Assembly (NCBI GenBank): GCA_016213245.1
Contig: JACRBC010000068.1
Span: forward strand, 20,341-84,340
Direction of reading: 5' to 3'
DNA: 64,000 nt
Source of the DNA: Candidatus Solibacter usitatus
GTDB lineage: Bacteria; Acidobacteriota; Terriglobia; Bryobacterales; Bryobacteraceae
A program made the position numbers and the translations under genes. Below, piece by piece: positions 35,344 to 45,206 of this stretch. Below the pieces are notes generated by a model. The model worked only from the letters and a program-made list of their open reading frames with translations, made no database searches and had not been told where the DNA came from. Numbering within the stretch: position 1 is the first letter of the stretch; the number at the start of each line of letters is the position of its first letter.

Positions 35344-36210
35344 TCAGCGCACGAGGAGGTCGAACGACGACAGCGGCGCGCTGAGGCTGAGGGTGAGCGT
35401 GGACTGGCTGCATTCGGCCTGAAGGCCATCGAGCGTGCGCAACAGCCCGGTGTCGGTCTGAAGCGCGCGCGCGCGGAACAGGGCGATGGCGCCCCGGATG
35501 GTATCGCGGGCCTGGCGCGCCTGGCCCGCGTTCGAGTATTGGGCCGTCAAGCTGGCGTCCACGCCTGTCGCCAGGTTGGCATGCGCCGCGACGCCGGTGA
35601 CGTTCCTGGAGAAGGACCCCGCTAAAGCCGGCACGAGTGTCCCCGGATTCCTGGCGACGAGCCAGGCATGGTCTGGCGGAAGAGTCTCGACCTTGGCGAT
35701 GAGATCCTGCGGGGGACTCTCTCCAGCCTTGTCGCGGTTGTCGATGACGGACTGCAAGCCGGCGACCTTGCCGGCGATGGCGACACCGGAGTTGAGGAAG
35801 AGCACGGCCGCCGAGTCTTTCACCAGGATGTAGTAGCCCTTGTAGTTGCTCCGCTGCATGCCGGGCACATCGAACCTTGGCTCGAGCCCGAACTGCCCGC
35901 CGAACTTGCCCCGGAAGAAGAGCAGCGATCCTGACGGCGACGAAGCGAGAACGACTTCCCAGATGTCGTTGGCGGGGTCGAGGCCGGTGGTCTGGCGGAA
36001 TCTCTCCAGCGCCTTGATCCTGCGGCCGGCCACGTAGGCCTCAAAGAAGGGTGTCTGCTGGAGGCGGTCGATGCGCAGGCCGGCGAGCACATTGGCGCTG
36101 GAGGGGATGAGGGGAGCGATGGCGGCGTCGATGCGGGCGTGCGTGGGCTGGCGCCGGCAACCCGCCGCCGCGGCGAGGCAGATGAGGGCGATGATCGTGG
36201 CGGATCGCAT
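35344..36210 (-). CDS. Hypothetical lipoprotein
   Basis: The 288-residue protein has a lipoprotein signal with lipobox AAGC (Cys18; MRSATIIALICLAAAAGCRR). The mature part contains IPSSANVLAGLRIDRLQQTP, similar in feel to bacterial DUF3352-like or surface proteins that begin with a stress-type LxGLRxD segment. No catalytic residues stand out. Six bases separate it from the TetR gene upstream, so the two are probably one transcript and the lipoprotein may answer to that regulator. It ends 3 bases after the convergent ferredoxin gene. Confidence 0.6.
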   Translation of the reverse strand: MRSATIIALICLAAAAGCRRQPTHARIDAAIAPLIPSSANVLAGLRIDRLQQTPFFEAYVAGRRIKALERFRQTTGLDPANDIWEVVLASSPSGSLLFFRGKFGGQFGLEPRFDVPGMQRSNYKGYYILVKDSAAVLFLNSGVAIAGKVAGLQSVIDNRDKAGESPPQDLIAKVETLPPDHAWLVARNPGTLVPALAGSFSRNVTGVAAHANLATGVDASLTAQYSNAGQARQARDTIRGAIALFRARALQTDTGLLRTLDGLQAECSQSTLTLSLSAPLSSFDLLVR

Positions 36211-36216
36211 GGCGGA

Positions 36217-36813
36217 TCAGGCGAGGGCGGCGCTGATGAGGGAATCGAGCGCGAGCTCGAGGCGGTCCCACTCCTGCTCGGAATCGAGGTGGATTCCGTT
36301 GTACACGTCCGAGGTCCTGGCGCGCAGCAACAGGTAGGTGCCTCCGGCGGCGAGAACGGCGCCCAGGGCGGCGAGGTCGATGTCCGGCTGCGGGCGAAAA
36401 GTGCGCATGAGACGCGTGGCGAACTCCTCGCGGTGGCGGGCCAGCGCGCGGGTGAGCTCGTTGCGCTCCAGCAGTTCCCAGCGCATGATCTCGAGCGTGA
36501 GCGGGTGCTGGCGGAGCCAGCGCAGCAGGCCGAGCAGGGCGCGGCGCGCCAGGTCCAGATTGGTTTCGGTATCCGATCCGCTCCCGAGAAGTTCGGCTTG
36601 GGTGGGCCAGAAGCCGCCTTCTTCCGCATAGGCTTTGAGCAATTGCGGAATGCCGCCGAAGTAGCGGTAGATGAGGACCTTGTCCACGCCGGCCTCGCGG
36701 GCGACGGCATTGACGCCCACACCTTTGAAGCCCTGCCGGGCAAGCAGCCGGCCGACCGCCTCAATGATCGAGTGGCGCGTGCGGGCGCGGTCGCGGGGTC
36801 TGGCCTGGGTCAA
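36217..36813 (-). CDS. TetR family transcriptional regulator
   Basis: The 198-residue protein has the TetR N-terminal helix-turn-helix: RHSIIEAVGRLLARQGFKGV, then NAVAREAGVDKVLIYRYFGG (residues about 13-54). The C-terminal ligand-binding domain is helical and not assignable to a subfamily. It lies between a Gfo/Idh oxidoreductase (16 bases upstream) and a lipoprotein (6 bases downstream), all on the minus strand, and may regulate that set. Its operator is not evident. Confidence 0.85.
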   Translation of the reverse strand: MTQARPRDRARTRHSIIEAVGRLLARQGFKGVGVNAVAREAGVDKVLIYRYFGGIPQLLKAYAEEGGFWPTQAELLGSGSDTETNLDLARRALLGLLRWLRQHPLTLEIMRWELLERNELTRALARHREEFATRLMRTFRPQPDIDLAALGAVLAAGGTYLLLRARTSDVYNGIHLDSEQEWDRLELALDSLISAALA

Positions 36814-36829
36814 ATCGGCAACCCTCCGC

Positions 36830-38143
<1,314 letters not shown>

Positions 38144-38217
38144 GAGGGCCTAGATGGATTGTATGGCAAAGAGGGGCGGAGAAGCAGAGCGGGCCGGTTT
38201 TCTGAGTTTTTTCCACC

Positions 38218-38318
38218 GGGGACGGGTCAGGCTGTCCCCCTGTCTGCATCTTCATGGAGCACAGGGGGTTGTGGGCGCGATTTTCAGACTTGGCGCCTGG
38301 GACGGGTCAGGCTGTCCC
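38218..38318. repeat. Repeated GACGGGTCAGGCTGTCCC element
   Basis: An identical 18-base sequence occurs at 38221-38238 and 38301-38318, 80 bases apart. Each copy is flanked by G residues so that GGGAC...GTCCC can pair. A second repeated stretch, AAGAGGGGCGG, lies outside the two copies (38169 and 38335). The region 38144-38374 otherwise holds no gene. The GGGGAC/GTCCCC ends match those of the hairpin at 18673. Confidence 0.6.
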
Positions 38319-38374
38319 TATGGCCCCTATGGCCAAGAGGGGCGGCCAGGCGGACGCCTCGCGCGGGTGTGCGG

Positions 38375-38989
38375 CTATCGCTGGACCGAGACTTCCTTGA
38401 AGTACACGGTGGAGGCGGCGTCGTGATTCTGCAACCCAATGTATCCCGCGGGAGCGCGCGGGCCGCGAATGGGCTCGTACCACTGCTTGCGCTCGGGGAC
38501 TGGCTGGCCTTCGGTGAATTCGTTGATCAGGACGCCGTTGAGGGAGATGCGGGTGACTTTGTCGCGGATCTCGATCTCCATGGTGTTCCACTCGCCGGTG
38601 GGCTTCTGCTGGCGAGAGGTGACTTTGGACAGCGAGTAGATGGCGCCTGTGGAGTGCCAGTCGTCACCGGCGGCGTCGATCTGCACCTCATAGCCGTTGT
38701 GGACGCCGTACCAGGGGTCCGATGGCGGCTCCGGCAGGCGGATGACGACACCGGAGTTGGCGCGCTGGCCGGTAGTCTTGAACACCACCCGCAGGGTGCA
38801 GTTGGAGAGCTTCTCCTTCGAGTAATACAGCAGGCCCATGCCGCCGGTGGTCTTCATCAGGCCATCTTCGACGACGAAGCGGCCCGGGCCGGTCATCACC
38901 CAGCCATCCAGGTTGCGTCCATTGAACAGCGGCCGGAAGTCCGCCGCGGCGATGGGGAAGGCGGACAGCACGAGCGCGAGGGTCCTCAT
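38375..38989 (-). CDS. DUF1080 (3-keto-disaccharide hydrolase type) secreted protein
   Basis: The 204-residue protein has a signal peptide (MRTLALVLSAFPIAAA) and a concanavalin-like DUF1080 domain: FRPLFNGRNLDGWVMTG at the start, a conserved YYSKEKLSNCTLRVVFKTTG strand pair, and the end segment PAGYIGLQNHDAASTVYFKEV. The family is glycan-related; some members are 3-keto-glycoside hydrolases. It overlaps the upstream HtrA gene by four bases. Together with the Gfo/Idh protein nearby, it fits exported sugar processing. Confidence 0.85.
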   Translation of the reverse strand: MRTLALVLSAFPIAAADFRPLFNGRNLDGWVMTGPGRFVVEDGLMKTTGGMGLLYYSKEKLSNCTLRVVFKTTGQRANSGVVIRLPEPPSDPWYGVHNGYEVQIDAAGDDWHSTGAIYSLSKVTSRQQKPTGEWNTMEIEIRDKVTRISLNGVLINEFTEGQPVPERKQWYEPIRGPRAPAGYIGLQNHDAASTVYFKEVSVQR

Positions 38990-40131
38990 AGTTTTTCCTG
39001 GGCCTCTCCCAGAGTCACGGTCAGTTTCACCTGGCGGCGGTTGCGGAAGAGGGTGAGTTCCACTTTATCACCAGGGCGCTTGCGGGCGAGGGCGCGCGAT
39101 AGCGCGTCGAGACGATCCACGTTCTGCCCGTCGATGGCCATGATCAGGTCGCCCCCGATGCCGATCTCGGCATTGCCGACCACCAGGATCTGGCGCGGCC
39201 GGCGCACACCGGCAGCTTCGGCGGCGGAGCCCTCGGCGACGCCCTGGACCAGCAGGCCGCCCTCGGCCGGCAGTCCGAGCTCGACGGCCAGGTCCCCGTA
39301 GACGTGCATCACGTCGACGCCGAGCCGGGGCCGGCCGTAGGTCTTGTTGGACTGGTAGTCCTCGATCATGGTCTTGGCCCGGTTGATGGGCATGGCGAAG
39401 CCGATGCCGATGTTGCCGCCGGGCCCGTAGATGGCCGTGTTGATGGCGATGACGCTTCCGGAGCTGTCCAGCAGCGGTCCTCCGGAGTTGCCGGGATTGA
39501 TGGCGGCATCGGTCTGGATCATCCCCTCGAGCTTGCGACCCGTCTCGTCGGCGATGTCACGGCCCAGCGACGAGACGATACCGGTGGTCAGCGTGCCATC
39601 CAATCCAAACGGGTTACCGATGGCGAGAACTTTCTGCCCCACCTGGAGCTTCTCGGAATCGCCCATCGGCAGGTAGCTGATTTCGCCCTTTGGTTGGATC
39701 TTGAGCATGGCCAGATCGTTGTTGGGGTCGCGATAGACGACCGAGGCCTTGTATTTCTGGCCGTTGGCGAGCGTCACGTTGACTTCGGGAGAGCGCCCGC
39801 TGACGACGTGGTTGTTCGTCAGGATGCGGCCTGCCTTGTCGATGAAGAAGCCCGAGCCGGACTCTCGCGAGGGGTAGATCTGGAGGAACCAGTTCTGGCG
39901 GTAGACGGTCGAGGTGACGTTCACCGTCGCCGCGTGGGCGCGGCGGTAGATCTCGATGTTGTTCTGCTCGTCGGTGCTCAGCCCGGCGCCCTGAGCGACC
40001 GATGGTCCGGACCACAGCGGGCCCTCGGTGTTGCGGGCGAACCGGGAGACGAGATCCCATTGCTTCCAGTTGGTGGCCAGGACAAAACCGCCCACCAGGA
40101 GGGCGGCCAGAATGGCGATTCGTGCTTTCAT
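38986..40131 (-). CDS. HtrA/DegP-like serine protease with PDZ domain
   Basis: The 381-residue protein has one N-terminal transmembrane or signal segment (ARIAILAALLVGGFVLA). The S1C protease domain shows the triad: His108 in ILTNNHVVSG, Asp139 in NDLAMLKI and Ser216 in INPGNSGGPLLD. One PDZ domain follows (about residues 270-375; GLLVQGVAEGSAAEAAGV). It degrades misfolded envelope proteins, probably tethered to the inner membrane (DegS-like layout with one PDZ). It overlaps coaE upstream by 4 bases and the DUF1080 gene downstream by 4 bases. Confidence 0.9.
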   Translation of the reverse strand: MKARIAILAALLVGGFVLATNWKQWDLVSRFARNTEGPLWSGPSVAQGAGLSTDEQNNIEIYRRAHAATVNVTSTVYRQNWFLQIYPSRESGSGFFIDKAGRILTNNHVVSGRSPEVNVTLANGQKYKASVVYRDPNNDLAMLKIQPKGEISYLPMGDSEKLQVGQKVLAIGNPFGLDGTLTTGIVSSLGRDIADETGRKLEGMIQTDAAINPGNSGGPLLDSSGSVIAINTAIYGPGGNIGIGFAMPINRAKTMIEDYQSNKTYGRPRLGVDVMHVYGDLAVELGLPAEGGLLVQGVAEGSAAEAAGVRRPRQILVVGNAEIGIGGDLIMAIDGQNVDRLDALSRALARKRPGDKVELTLFRNRRQVKLTVTLGEAQEKL

Positions 40132-40733
40132 GGCTTTCGCATCCGGAGGGCGCCGTAAAGGTCGCGAACCTGCCGGACGGTCATCTCCTTATCCCCTGAA
40201 GTATCGATAACGTATTGGGCGAACTTTCGTTTCTCGTCCAGGGACATCTGCCGGTCGAGCCGGTCCAGGACCTCATCGCGGGATAGCCCGTCGCGCTTCA
40301 TGGCGCGCTCGATCTGCTGCTCCCTGGAGCAGACCGTGAGGATGATGGTATCGAACCGCTTGTAGCTCCCCGTCTCTATCAGAATAGCGGCTTCCACCAC
40401 GGCGATGGCATGCGGGTCGGCGCGCCGCGTCTCGTCTATCCACTGCTCCTCGCGCGCGACGACGGCGGGGTGGACCAGGGAGTTGAGCAGCCCCAGTTTC
40501 GTGGGGTCCTGAAAGACGATGCCGCCGAGAACGCGGCGGTCGATGCAGCCCTCCGGATCGAGAATCTGCTGCCCGAATGCCCCGACCACCGCCGGGTAGG
40601 CGGCGCCTCCGGGCTGCAACAGGTCGTGGCCGATCTCGTCGGCCTTCAGCAGCCTACAGCCGAGATCGGCCAGACATTTGCCAACGAAGCTCTTCCCGGT
40701 GGCCAGGCCACCGGTCAATCCGGCGCGCAGCAT
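40128..40733 (-). CDS. coaE: Dephospho-CoA kinase
   Basis: The 201-residue enzyme phosphorylates dephospho-CoA at the ribose 3' hydroxyl, the last step of coenzyme A synthesis. It has the P-loop GLTGGLATGKS at residues about 5-15 and the substrate segment KADEIGHDLLQPGG. The LID/lyase region follows (DETRRADPHAIAVVEAAIL), with the RDGLSRDEVLDRLDRQMS motif conserved in CoaE. The ATG lies one base after the folD stop, and its end overlaps the HtrA start by four bases, so it is in a tight operon. Confidence 0.92.
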   Translation of the reverse strand: MLRAGLTGGLATGKSFVGKCLADLGCRLLKADEIGHDLLQPGGAAYPAVVGAFGQQILDPEGCIDRRVLGGIVFQDPTKLGLLNSLVHPAVVAREEQWIDETRRADPHAIAVVEAAILIETGSYKRFDTIILTVCSREQQIERAMKRDGLSRDEVLDRLDRQMSLDEKRKFAQYVIDTSGDKEMTVRQVRDLYGALRMRKP

Positions 40734-40734
40734 G

Positions 40735-41649
40735 TTACTTGAGTCTCTGTTCGGCGCTTTGCAGCGTGTTTGCCATCAGCATGGCGATGGTCAACGGTCC
40801 GACGCCCCCGGGAACGGGGGTGTAGGCTTCAGCCCTCTCGGCCATGGCGGAGGGCAGCACATCGCCCACCAGCACGCTGCCATTCCTGTCGAAGGCGGCC
40901 TGCTTGGCCGGGCTGCCCGCGCATACGCGGGCCGCCTCCGCCGGATCGGTGACGCGGTTCACGCCGACGTCGATGACCACCGCTCCCGGCCGGATGAACT
41001 CGCCGGTGATGAAGGCCGGGCGGCCCATCGCGGCGACCAGGATGTCCGCCGAGCGGCAGACGGCGGGAAGGTCCCGGGTCTTGGAATGGCAGACGGTCAC
41101 GGTGGCGTGCGCATGCAGGAGCAGAAGGGCCATCGGTTTGCCGACGATGTCGGAACGGCCCACCACCACGGCCTGCGCTCCGGCCACCTGGATCTGGCTC
41201 CGTCTCAGGATCTCCATGACCCCGGCGGGCGTGCAGGGGCGCGGCGCGGGCGAATTGGCCACCAACTGGCCCACGTTGTAGGGGTGGAATCCATCCACGT
41301 CCTTGTCGGGCCGGATGGCCAGCAGCACGGCGCGGGAGTCCACCTGTTTGGGCAGCGGCATCTGGACAAGGATGCCGTCCACGTCATCGCGATGGTTCAA
41401 GACGTCGATCTGAGAAAGCAGTTCGGCGGTGGCGGTGGTCCCCGGCAGCCGGATCTCCTCGCTCATCATGCCCAGTTCCAGGCAGGTCTTCACCTTGCTC
41501 CGCACATAGATCTCGCTCGCCGGATCGTTGCCCACCAGGATCACAACCAGGCCCGGCGGCCGGCGGGCGGCGGTGAGAGAGGCGATGCGGGGCTGGAGTT
41601 CGTCGAGGATCTGCTGATTGATCGCTTTGCCGTCAAGAATGCGGGCCAT
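40735..41649 (-). CDS. folD: Bifunctional methylenetetrahydrofolate dehydrogenase/cyclohydrolase
   Basis: The start is the ATG at 41649 (MARILDGKAI); the longer open frame to 42516 runs through the sialidase gene. The 304-residue enzyme interconverts 5,10-methylene-, methenyl- and 10-formyl-tetrahydrofolate with NADP. It has the catalytic YVRSKVKTCLELG (Tyr and Lys), VDGILVQMPLPKQVD, DKDVDGFHPYNVGQL, the cofactor segment VVVGRSDIVGKPMALLL, and TPVPGGVGPLTIAML at the end. It is followed one base later by coaE. Confidence 0.93.
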   Translation of the reverse strand: MARILDGKAINQQILDELQPRIASLTAARRPPGLVVILVGNDPASEIYVRSKVKTCLELGMMSEEIRLPGTTATAELLSQIDVLNHRDDVDGILVQMPLPKQVDSRAVLLAIRPDKDVDGFHPYNVGQLVANSPAPRPCTPAGVMEILRRSQIQVAGAQAVVVGRSDIVGKPMALLLLHAHATVTVCHSKTRDLPAVCRSADILVAAMGRPAFITGEFIRPGAVVIDVGVNRVTDPAEAARVCAGSPAKQAAFDRNGSVLVGDVLPSAMAERAEAYTPVPGGVGPLTIAMLMANTLQSAEQRLK

Positions 41650-41683
41650 GGCGTCTTTCAAAGGTATCAGAGGCGCGTGTCCG

Positions 41684-42895
41684 CTAGCGAATATCCACCC
41701 TCCGCACCAGGATCGCCTTCCGCGGCGTGCCGTCGGCGGCTGGACGCTGGAACCAGGAGTAGGCGACCAGCAAGGAGCTGTCGCTGAGCGGCAGCAGGCT
41801 GGTGTAGCCGCAGGAGTCCGCCTGGGCATTGCCGGAAGAGATGGGAACCAGCTTGTGCGGCTCGGACCATTTTTCGCCCCGGCCATCGAAACTGAAGCGG
41901 AGGTCAACGCCAGGGCGGCCGGAGCTGAGAACGAGAGTCCCGTTGCCGAGGCGGAGAAGACGCGGCAGCACGCCGGTGGGAGTGAACGCCTGGGGGCGGG
42001 ACCACGTCTTCCCCATGTCGCCCGAGCGCGTGTAGAACATGGGGCCGACGCCGAGACCATCGGTGGTGCGCAGGACGCAGAGGAGCGAGCCGTCGCGGAG
42101 GATTTCGAAGGCAGGTTCGCTGAAGCCGTCGCGGCTCGCCGCCTTGGGATCGGCGACGGGATCGGGTTCATAGAGGATGCGGCCCTGCACTTTCCAGGTG
42201 CGGCCGTGGTCGGTCGAGCGGTAGCAGAAGGCGTGGCAATGCTTGAAATGCGGACCGGCCATCCGCCCGGGATAGACGACGGCCAGGAGACTGCGGTCCG
42301 GCGCGACGCGAACATCGCCCCACCAGACGACGGGGAAGACGCCTTCGACGGTGTAGCGGAGAGCGGCTGGGTCATCGAGTGCGGCCCGCTCGTCCGACCA
42401 TGATTCAGCACCCTTGGCGAGGCGCGCCAGGGGCACGCCGCGGAGCATCTCGGGCAGCTCGTCCAGCCGGTAGTAGACGTAGGGCAGGTTTCCGTACGTG
42501 CCCGCGCGGGTCCCAACCGGCGCCGGCAAACGCAACTCCCCGGCAGGCACAGCCTTCGGAGTCACGATTCGCAGCCGATCGCCGTTGGGGAGCTTAATGC
42601 CGGGCGCCGGTTCGGTGCTGGAGGTGAGTGTCCAGGTGCGGCCGTTGTCGGAGGAGATCCCGCGGTTGGGTACGTCAGCCGCCAACCCGTAGCTCCGGGC
42701 GCTGTCCGGGTGGACGTGGAACGTGAGGAGGATGCGGCCGCCCGCGGCTCGGTCCAGCGTAGGGAACTGGTAGTAGCCCCAGCGGCGGACCTCGGCCGGC
42801 GCCTCGGCAACCAGGGTCGGATCGGAAACGACCACGCGCGGCTGGGCCGTGGCCAGGGCGGCGGAAAGGAGGAGAGCGGCAAGGCTGAAGTTCAT
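41684..42895 (-). CDS. Secreted sialidase/neuraminidase-like six-bladed propeller
   Basis: I chose the ATG at 42895 (MNFSLAALLLSAALATAQ) over a TTG 12 bases upstream. The 403-residue protein has a signal peptide and three Asp-box motifs (SSDNGRTW, STDHGRTW, SGDMGKTW), the hallmark of BNR/sialidase propellers. SEPAFEILRDGSLLCVLR holds an acidic residue at the position of the sialidase Glu. Sialic acid is not implied, because many BNR proteins in soil bacteria act on other glycans. It precedes folD by 34 bases on the same strand. Confidence 0.75.
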   Translation of the reverse strand: MNFSLAALLLSAALATAQPRVVVSDPTLVAEAPAEVRRWGYYQFPTLDRAAGGRILLTFHVHPDSARSYGLAADVPNRGISSDNGRTWTLTSSTEPAPGIKLPNGDRLRIVTPKAVPAGELRLPAPVGTRAGTYGNLPYVYYRLDELPEMLRGVPLARLAKGAESWSDERAALDDPAALRYTVEGVFPVVWWGDVRVAPDRSLLAVVYPGRMAGPHFKHCHAFCYRSTDHGRTWKVQGRILYEPDPVADPKAASRDGFSEPAFEILRDGSLLCVLRTTDGLGVGPMFYTRSGDMGKTWSRPQAFTPTGVLPRLLRLGNGTLVLSSGRPGVDLRFSFDGRGEKWSEPHKLVPISSGNAQADSCGYTSLLPLSDSSLLVAYSWFQRPAADGTPRKAILVRRVDIR

Positions 42896-42949
42896 GAGTA
42901 CTCTCAAGTATGGTAGTGTGTGCGGTAATCGAGATCCAGGGAGGGCAAG

Positions 42950-43843
42950 ATGTCAAAGATGAACAGACGCAGTTTCCTCAAAGCCGGAACGGCCGCCGGC
43001 ATTGTGGCCGCGGGTGGGGCATCGGCCCTGGCGGCGCCTGTGAAGAAGTCGGCAACCGACTGGGTGACGCTGGGCAATTCGGGCGTCAAGGTCACCAGGC
43101 TGGCATTCGGCACGGGCACCTTCGGCGGACGCGTGCAGAGGGAACTGGGGCAGGAAGAGTTCAGCAAACTGGTGCGCTACGCCTACGAGCGCGGCATCCG
43201 CTTCTTTGAAACCGCCGACAACTACAAAGAGATGCCGCAGATGCTGGCCACGGCGCTGAAGGGCATCCCGCGCGACACCTACAAGCTGATGACCAAGTAC
43301 CGGCTGCGCGACACGGAGAACCAGCAGGAGACCGTAGACCGGCTGCGCAAGGATCTCAACAGCGAATACGTCGACATCATGCTGCTGCACTGCGTCCGGA
43401 CGACGGACTGGTCCGAGCAGCACAAGAAACTGCGCGACGGACTCTCCGAGGCCAAGGCGAAGAAGATCATCCTGGCGCACGGCGCCTCGTGCCACGGCCT
43501 GTTGCCGCTGCGGGCGTTTCCCGATAACAAGTGGCTGGACGTGGCGTTGATGCGCGTCAATCACGACGGCACGAAGATGGACACTTTGAAGATGATCGAC
43601 ACCAACGACGTGGGCGACGTCAACGAGGTGGCCGGGCATATCAAGAAGATCCACGCGCAGGGGACGGGCGTGTTGGGCATGAAGATCATGGGCGAGGGAC
43701 AGTTTAAGACGCCCGAGCAGCGCGACGCGTCCATCAAATACGTCATGCAACTGGGCACGGTGAATGCCGTGACCATCGGCTTCAAGTCGCCGGCGGAGAT
43801 CGACGAGGCGATTGAGCGCATCGGCCGGCACCTGAACGCCTGA
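42950..43843 (+). CDS. Tat-exported aldo/keto reductase
   Basis: The 297-residue protein starts MSKMNRRSFLKAGTAAGIVA, a twin-arginine signal. The barrel begins WVTLGNSGVKVTRLAFGTGT. Catalytic candidates are the Asp and Tyr of FFETADNYKEMPQM, the Lys of KLMTKYRL and the His of IMLLHCVRTT, matching the AKR tetrad. The NADP-binding end (VNAVTIGFKSPAEIDEAIE) is present. Since AKRs need a cytoplasmic cofactor, export implies folding with NADP bound. It is followed 10 bases later by the amidohydrolase-like gene. Confidence 0.8.
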   Translation: MSKMNRRSFLKAGTAAGIVAAGGASALAAPVKKSATDWVTLGNSGVKVTRLAFGTGTFGGRVQRELGQEEFSKLVRYAYERGIRFFETADNYKEMPQMLATALKGIPRDTYKLMTKYRLRDTENQQETVDRLRKDLNSEYVDIMLLHCVRTTDWSEQHKKLRDGLSEAKAKKIILAHGASCHGLLPLRAFPDNKWLDVALMRVNHDGTKMDTLKMIDTNDVGDVNEVAGHIKKIHAQGTGVLGMKIMGEGQFKTPEQRDASIKYVMQLGTVNAVTIGFKSPAEIDEAIERIGRHLNA

Positions 43844-43853
43844 GGAGCCCCTC

Positions 43854-44693
43854 ATGCCGCATCGGCGGGTGATCGACGTCTGGGCGCAGCCGGCCACGGG
43901 CCGAACTCGCGAGGACTTGCCCGAGGCCGTCCGGCTGCTGGAGAAGTCCGGCACGGCGCAGATGCTCGATCGCAAGCTGTCGCCCGCTGAGACGGTTGCG
44001 CTGATGGACGAGGCGGGAATCGAGAGGCTACTACTGTCGGCCTGGCACCGTCCCGGGCGCTGGCTGATCACCAATGACGAGGTGGCGGAGTACGTTCAGG
44101 CCTACCCCGGCCGCTTCACTGGCGTTGCGGCGGTGGACCTCGCTTCACCCATGGCGGCGGTGCGCGAACTCGATCGGGCGGTGCGCCAACTGGGCTTCAA
44201 AGCACTGCGCGTGGTCCCATGGCTGTGGGACCTGCCGCCGAACGACCGCCACTACTATCCCCTCTACGTGAAGTGCATCGAACTGGGCATCCCGTTCTGT
44301 ACGCAGGTCGGCCACACCGGGCCGTTGAAACCGTCCGAGACGGGAAGGCCCGTGCCCTACATCGACGAGGTCGCGCTGGCCTTCCCCGAACTGAAGATCG
44401 TCTGCGGGCACATCGGCTATCCATGGACCGACGAGATGATCGCCGTGGCCTGGAAACACGATGGCGTGTATATCGACACGTCCGCCTACCTGCCGCGCTT
44501 CTACCCGCCGCAATTGGTCCACTTCCTGAAGACCCACGGGCAGGACAAGGTGATGTTCGGGACCAACTTCCCGCAGTTGCCGCTCGCCAAGTGCATGATG
44601 CAGGTGAAGGAACTGGAGCTGCCGGAAGCCGTCGAGGAGAAGTTCCTCTACGCCAACGCGGCGGCAGTGTTCGCCCTGGAGCCGGTCAGATGA
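43854..44693 (+). CDS. Amidohydrolase-2-like protein with an incomplete metal site
   Basis: The 279-residue protein is a PF04909-type barrel (GVAAVDLASPMAAVRELD, GFKALRVVPWLWDLPP, VCGHIGYPWTDEMI). Two His of the usual site remain (GHTGP and CGHIGYPW). The N-terminal D-x-H-x-H is replaced by IDVWAQP, and the C-terminal GSDxP by FGTNFPQ. Without those ligands it probably cannot hold the normal zinc, and may be a non-metal decarboxylase-like or non-catalytic relative. It is likely co-transcribed with the preceding aldo/keto reductase, and its end overlaps the convergent RidA-like gene by 8 bases. Confidence 0.7.
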   Translation: MPHRRVIDVWAQPATGRTREDLPEAVRLLEKSGTAQMLDRKLSPAETVALMDEAGIERLLLSAWHRPGRWLITNDEVAEYVQAYPGRFTGVAAVDLASPMAAVRELDRAVRQLGFKALRVVPWLWDLPPNDRHYYPLYVKCIELGIPFCTQVGHTGPLKPSETGRPVPYIDEVALAFPELKIVCGHIGYPWTDEMIAVAWKHDGVYIDTSAYLPRFYPPQLVHFLKTHGQDKVMFGTNFPQLPLAKCMMQVKELELPEAVEEKFLYANAAAVFALEPVR

Positions 44694-45129
44694 AGGCGAT
44701 GACGTCGATCTCCACCAGCGAATTGCCGGGCAGATCCAGCGCCACGATGGTGGTGCGCACCGGCGGCTCGGCGCCGAACCGGCCCTGGAAGACCTCGTTC
44801 ATCGGCTTATAGTCGTCCATCTTTTTCAGATACACGTTGCACTTCAGCACCTTGTCCATCGAGGAGCCGGCGTTTTCCAGCTCCTTTTGGATGTCGTCGA
44901 GTACGGTCTTGGTGTGCGCCTTGATGTCCCCTTCGTAATGCGCGCCCTTGCCGGCGATGAAGAGGAGGTTGCCGTAGGAGACGGCGCTGTTGAACAGCGG
45001 CGGCTTGGCGGGCGGCGTGGCGCTCTTGCGGTGGACCTTCCGTTTGGGCGCCTCCTGCGCGGAAGCGGCTACGGGCAGGGCGGCGGCTGCTGCCGCGCCG
45101 GAGATGAACTTGCGGCGTGATTTCTCCAT
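44686..45129 (-). CDS. Tat-exported RidA/YjgF family protein
   Basis: I chose the ATG at 45129 (MEKSRRKFISGAAAAAALPV), a twin-arginine signal. The mature part is a complete RidA domain: FNSAVSYGNLLFIAGKG, KTVLDDIQKELENAGSSMDKV, and VRTTIVALDLPGNSLVEIDV with the Arg that binds the imine carboxylate and the following Glu. RidA normally acts in the cytoplasm on enamine/imine intermediates, so an exported copy is unusual. It stands alone on the minus strand between two plus-strand genes. Confidence 0.8.
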   Translation of the reverse strand: MEKSRRKFISGAAAAAALPVAASAQEAPKRKVHRKSATPPAKPPLFNSAVSYGNLLFIAGKGAHYEGDIKAHTKTVLDDIQKELENAGSSMDKVLKCNVYLKKMDDYKPMNEVFQGRFGAEPPVRTTIVALDLPGNSLVEIDVIAFI

Positions 45130-45206
45130 GCGCTCAAGTTGTACCACAGTGGGCGGCAGGCGGGAAGTTGTATGCTGGTTTCAATCGACGGCTCCGGAGT
45201 TGATGT

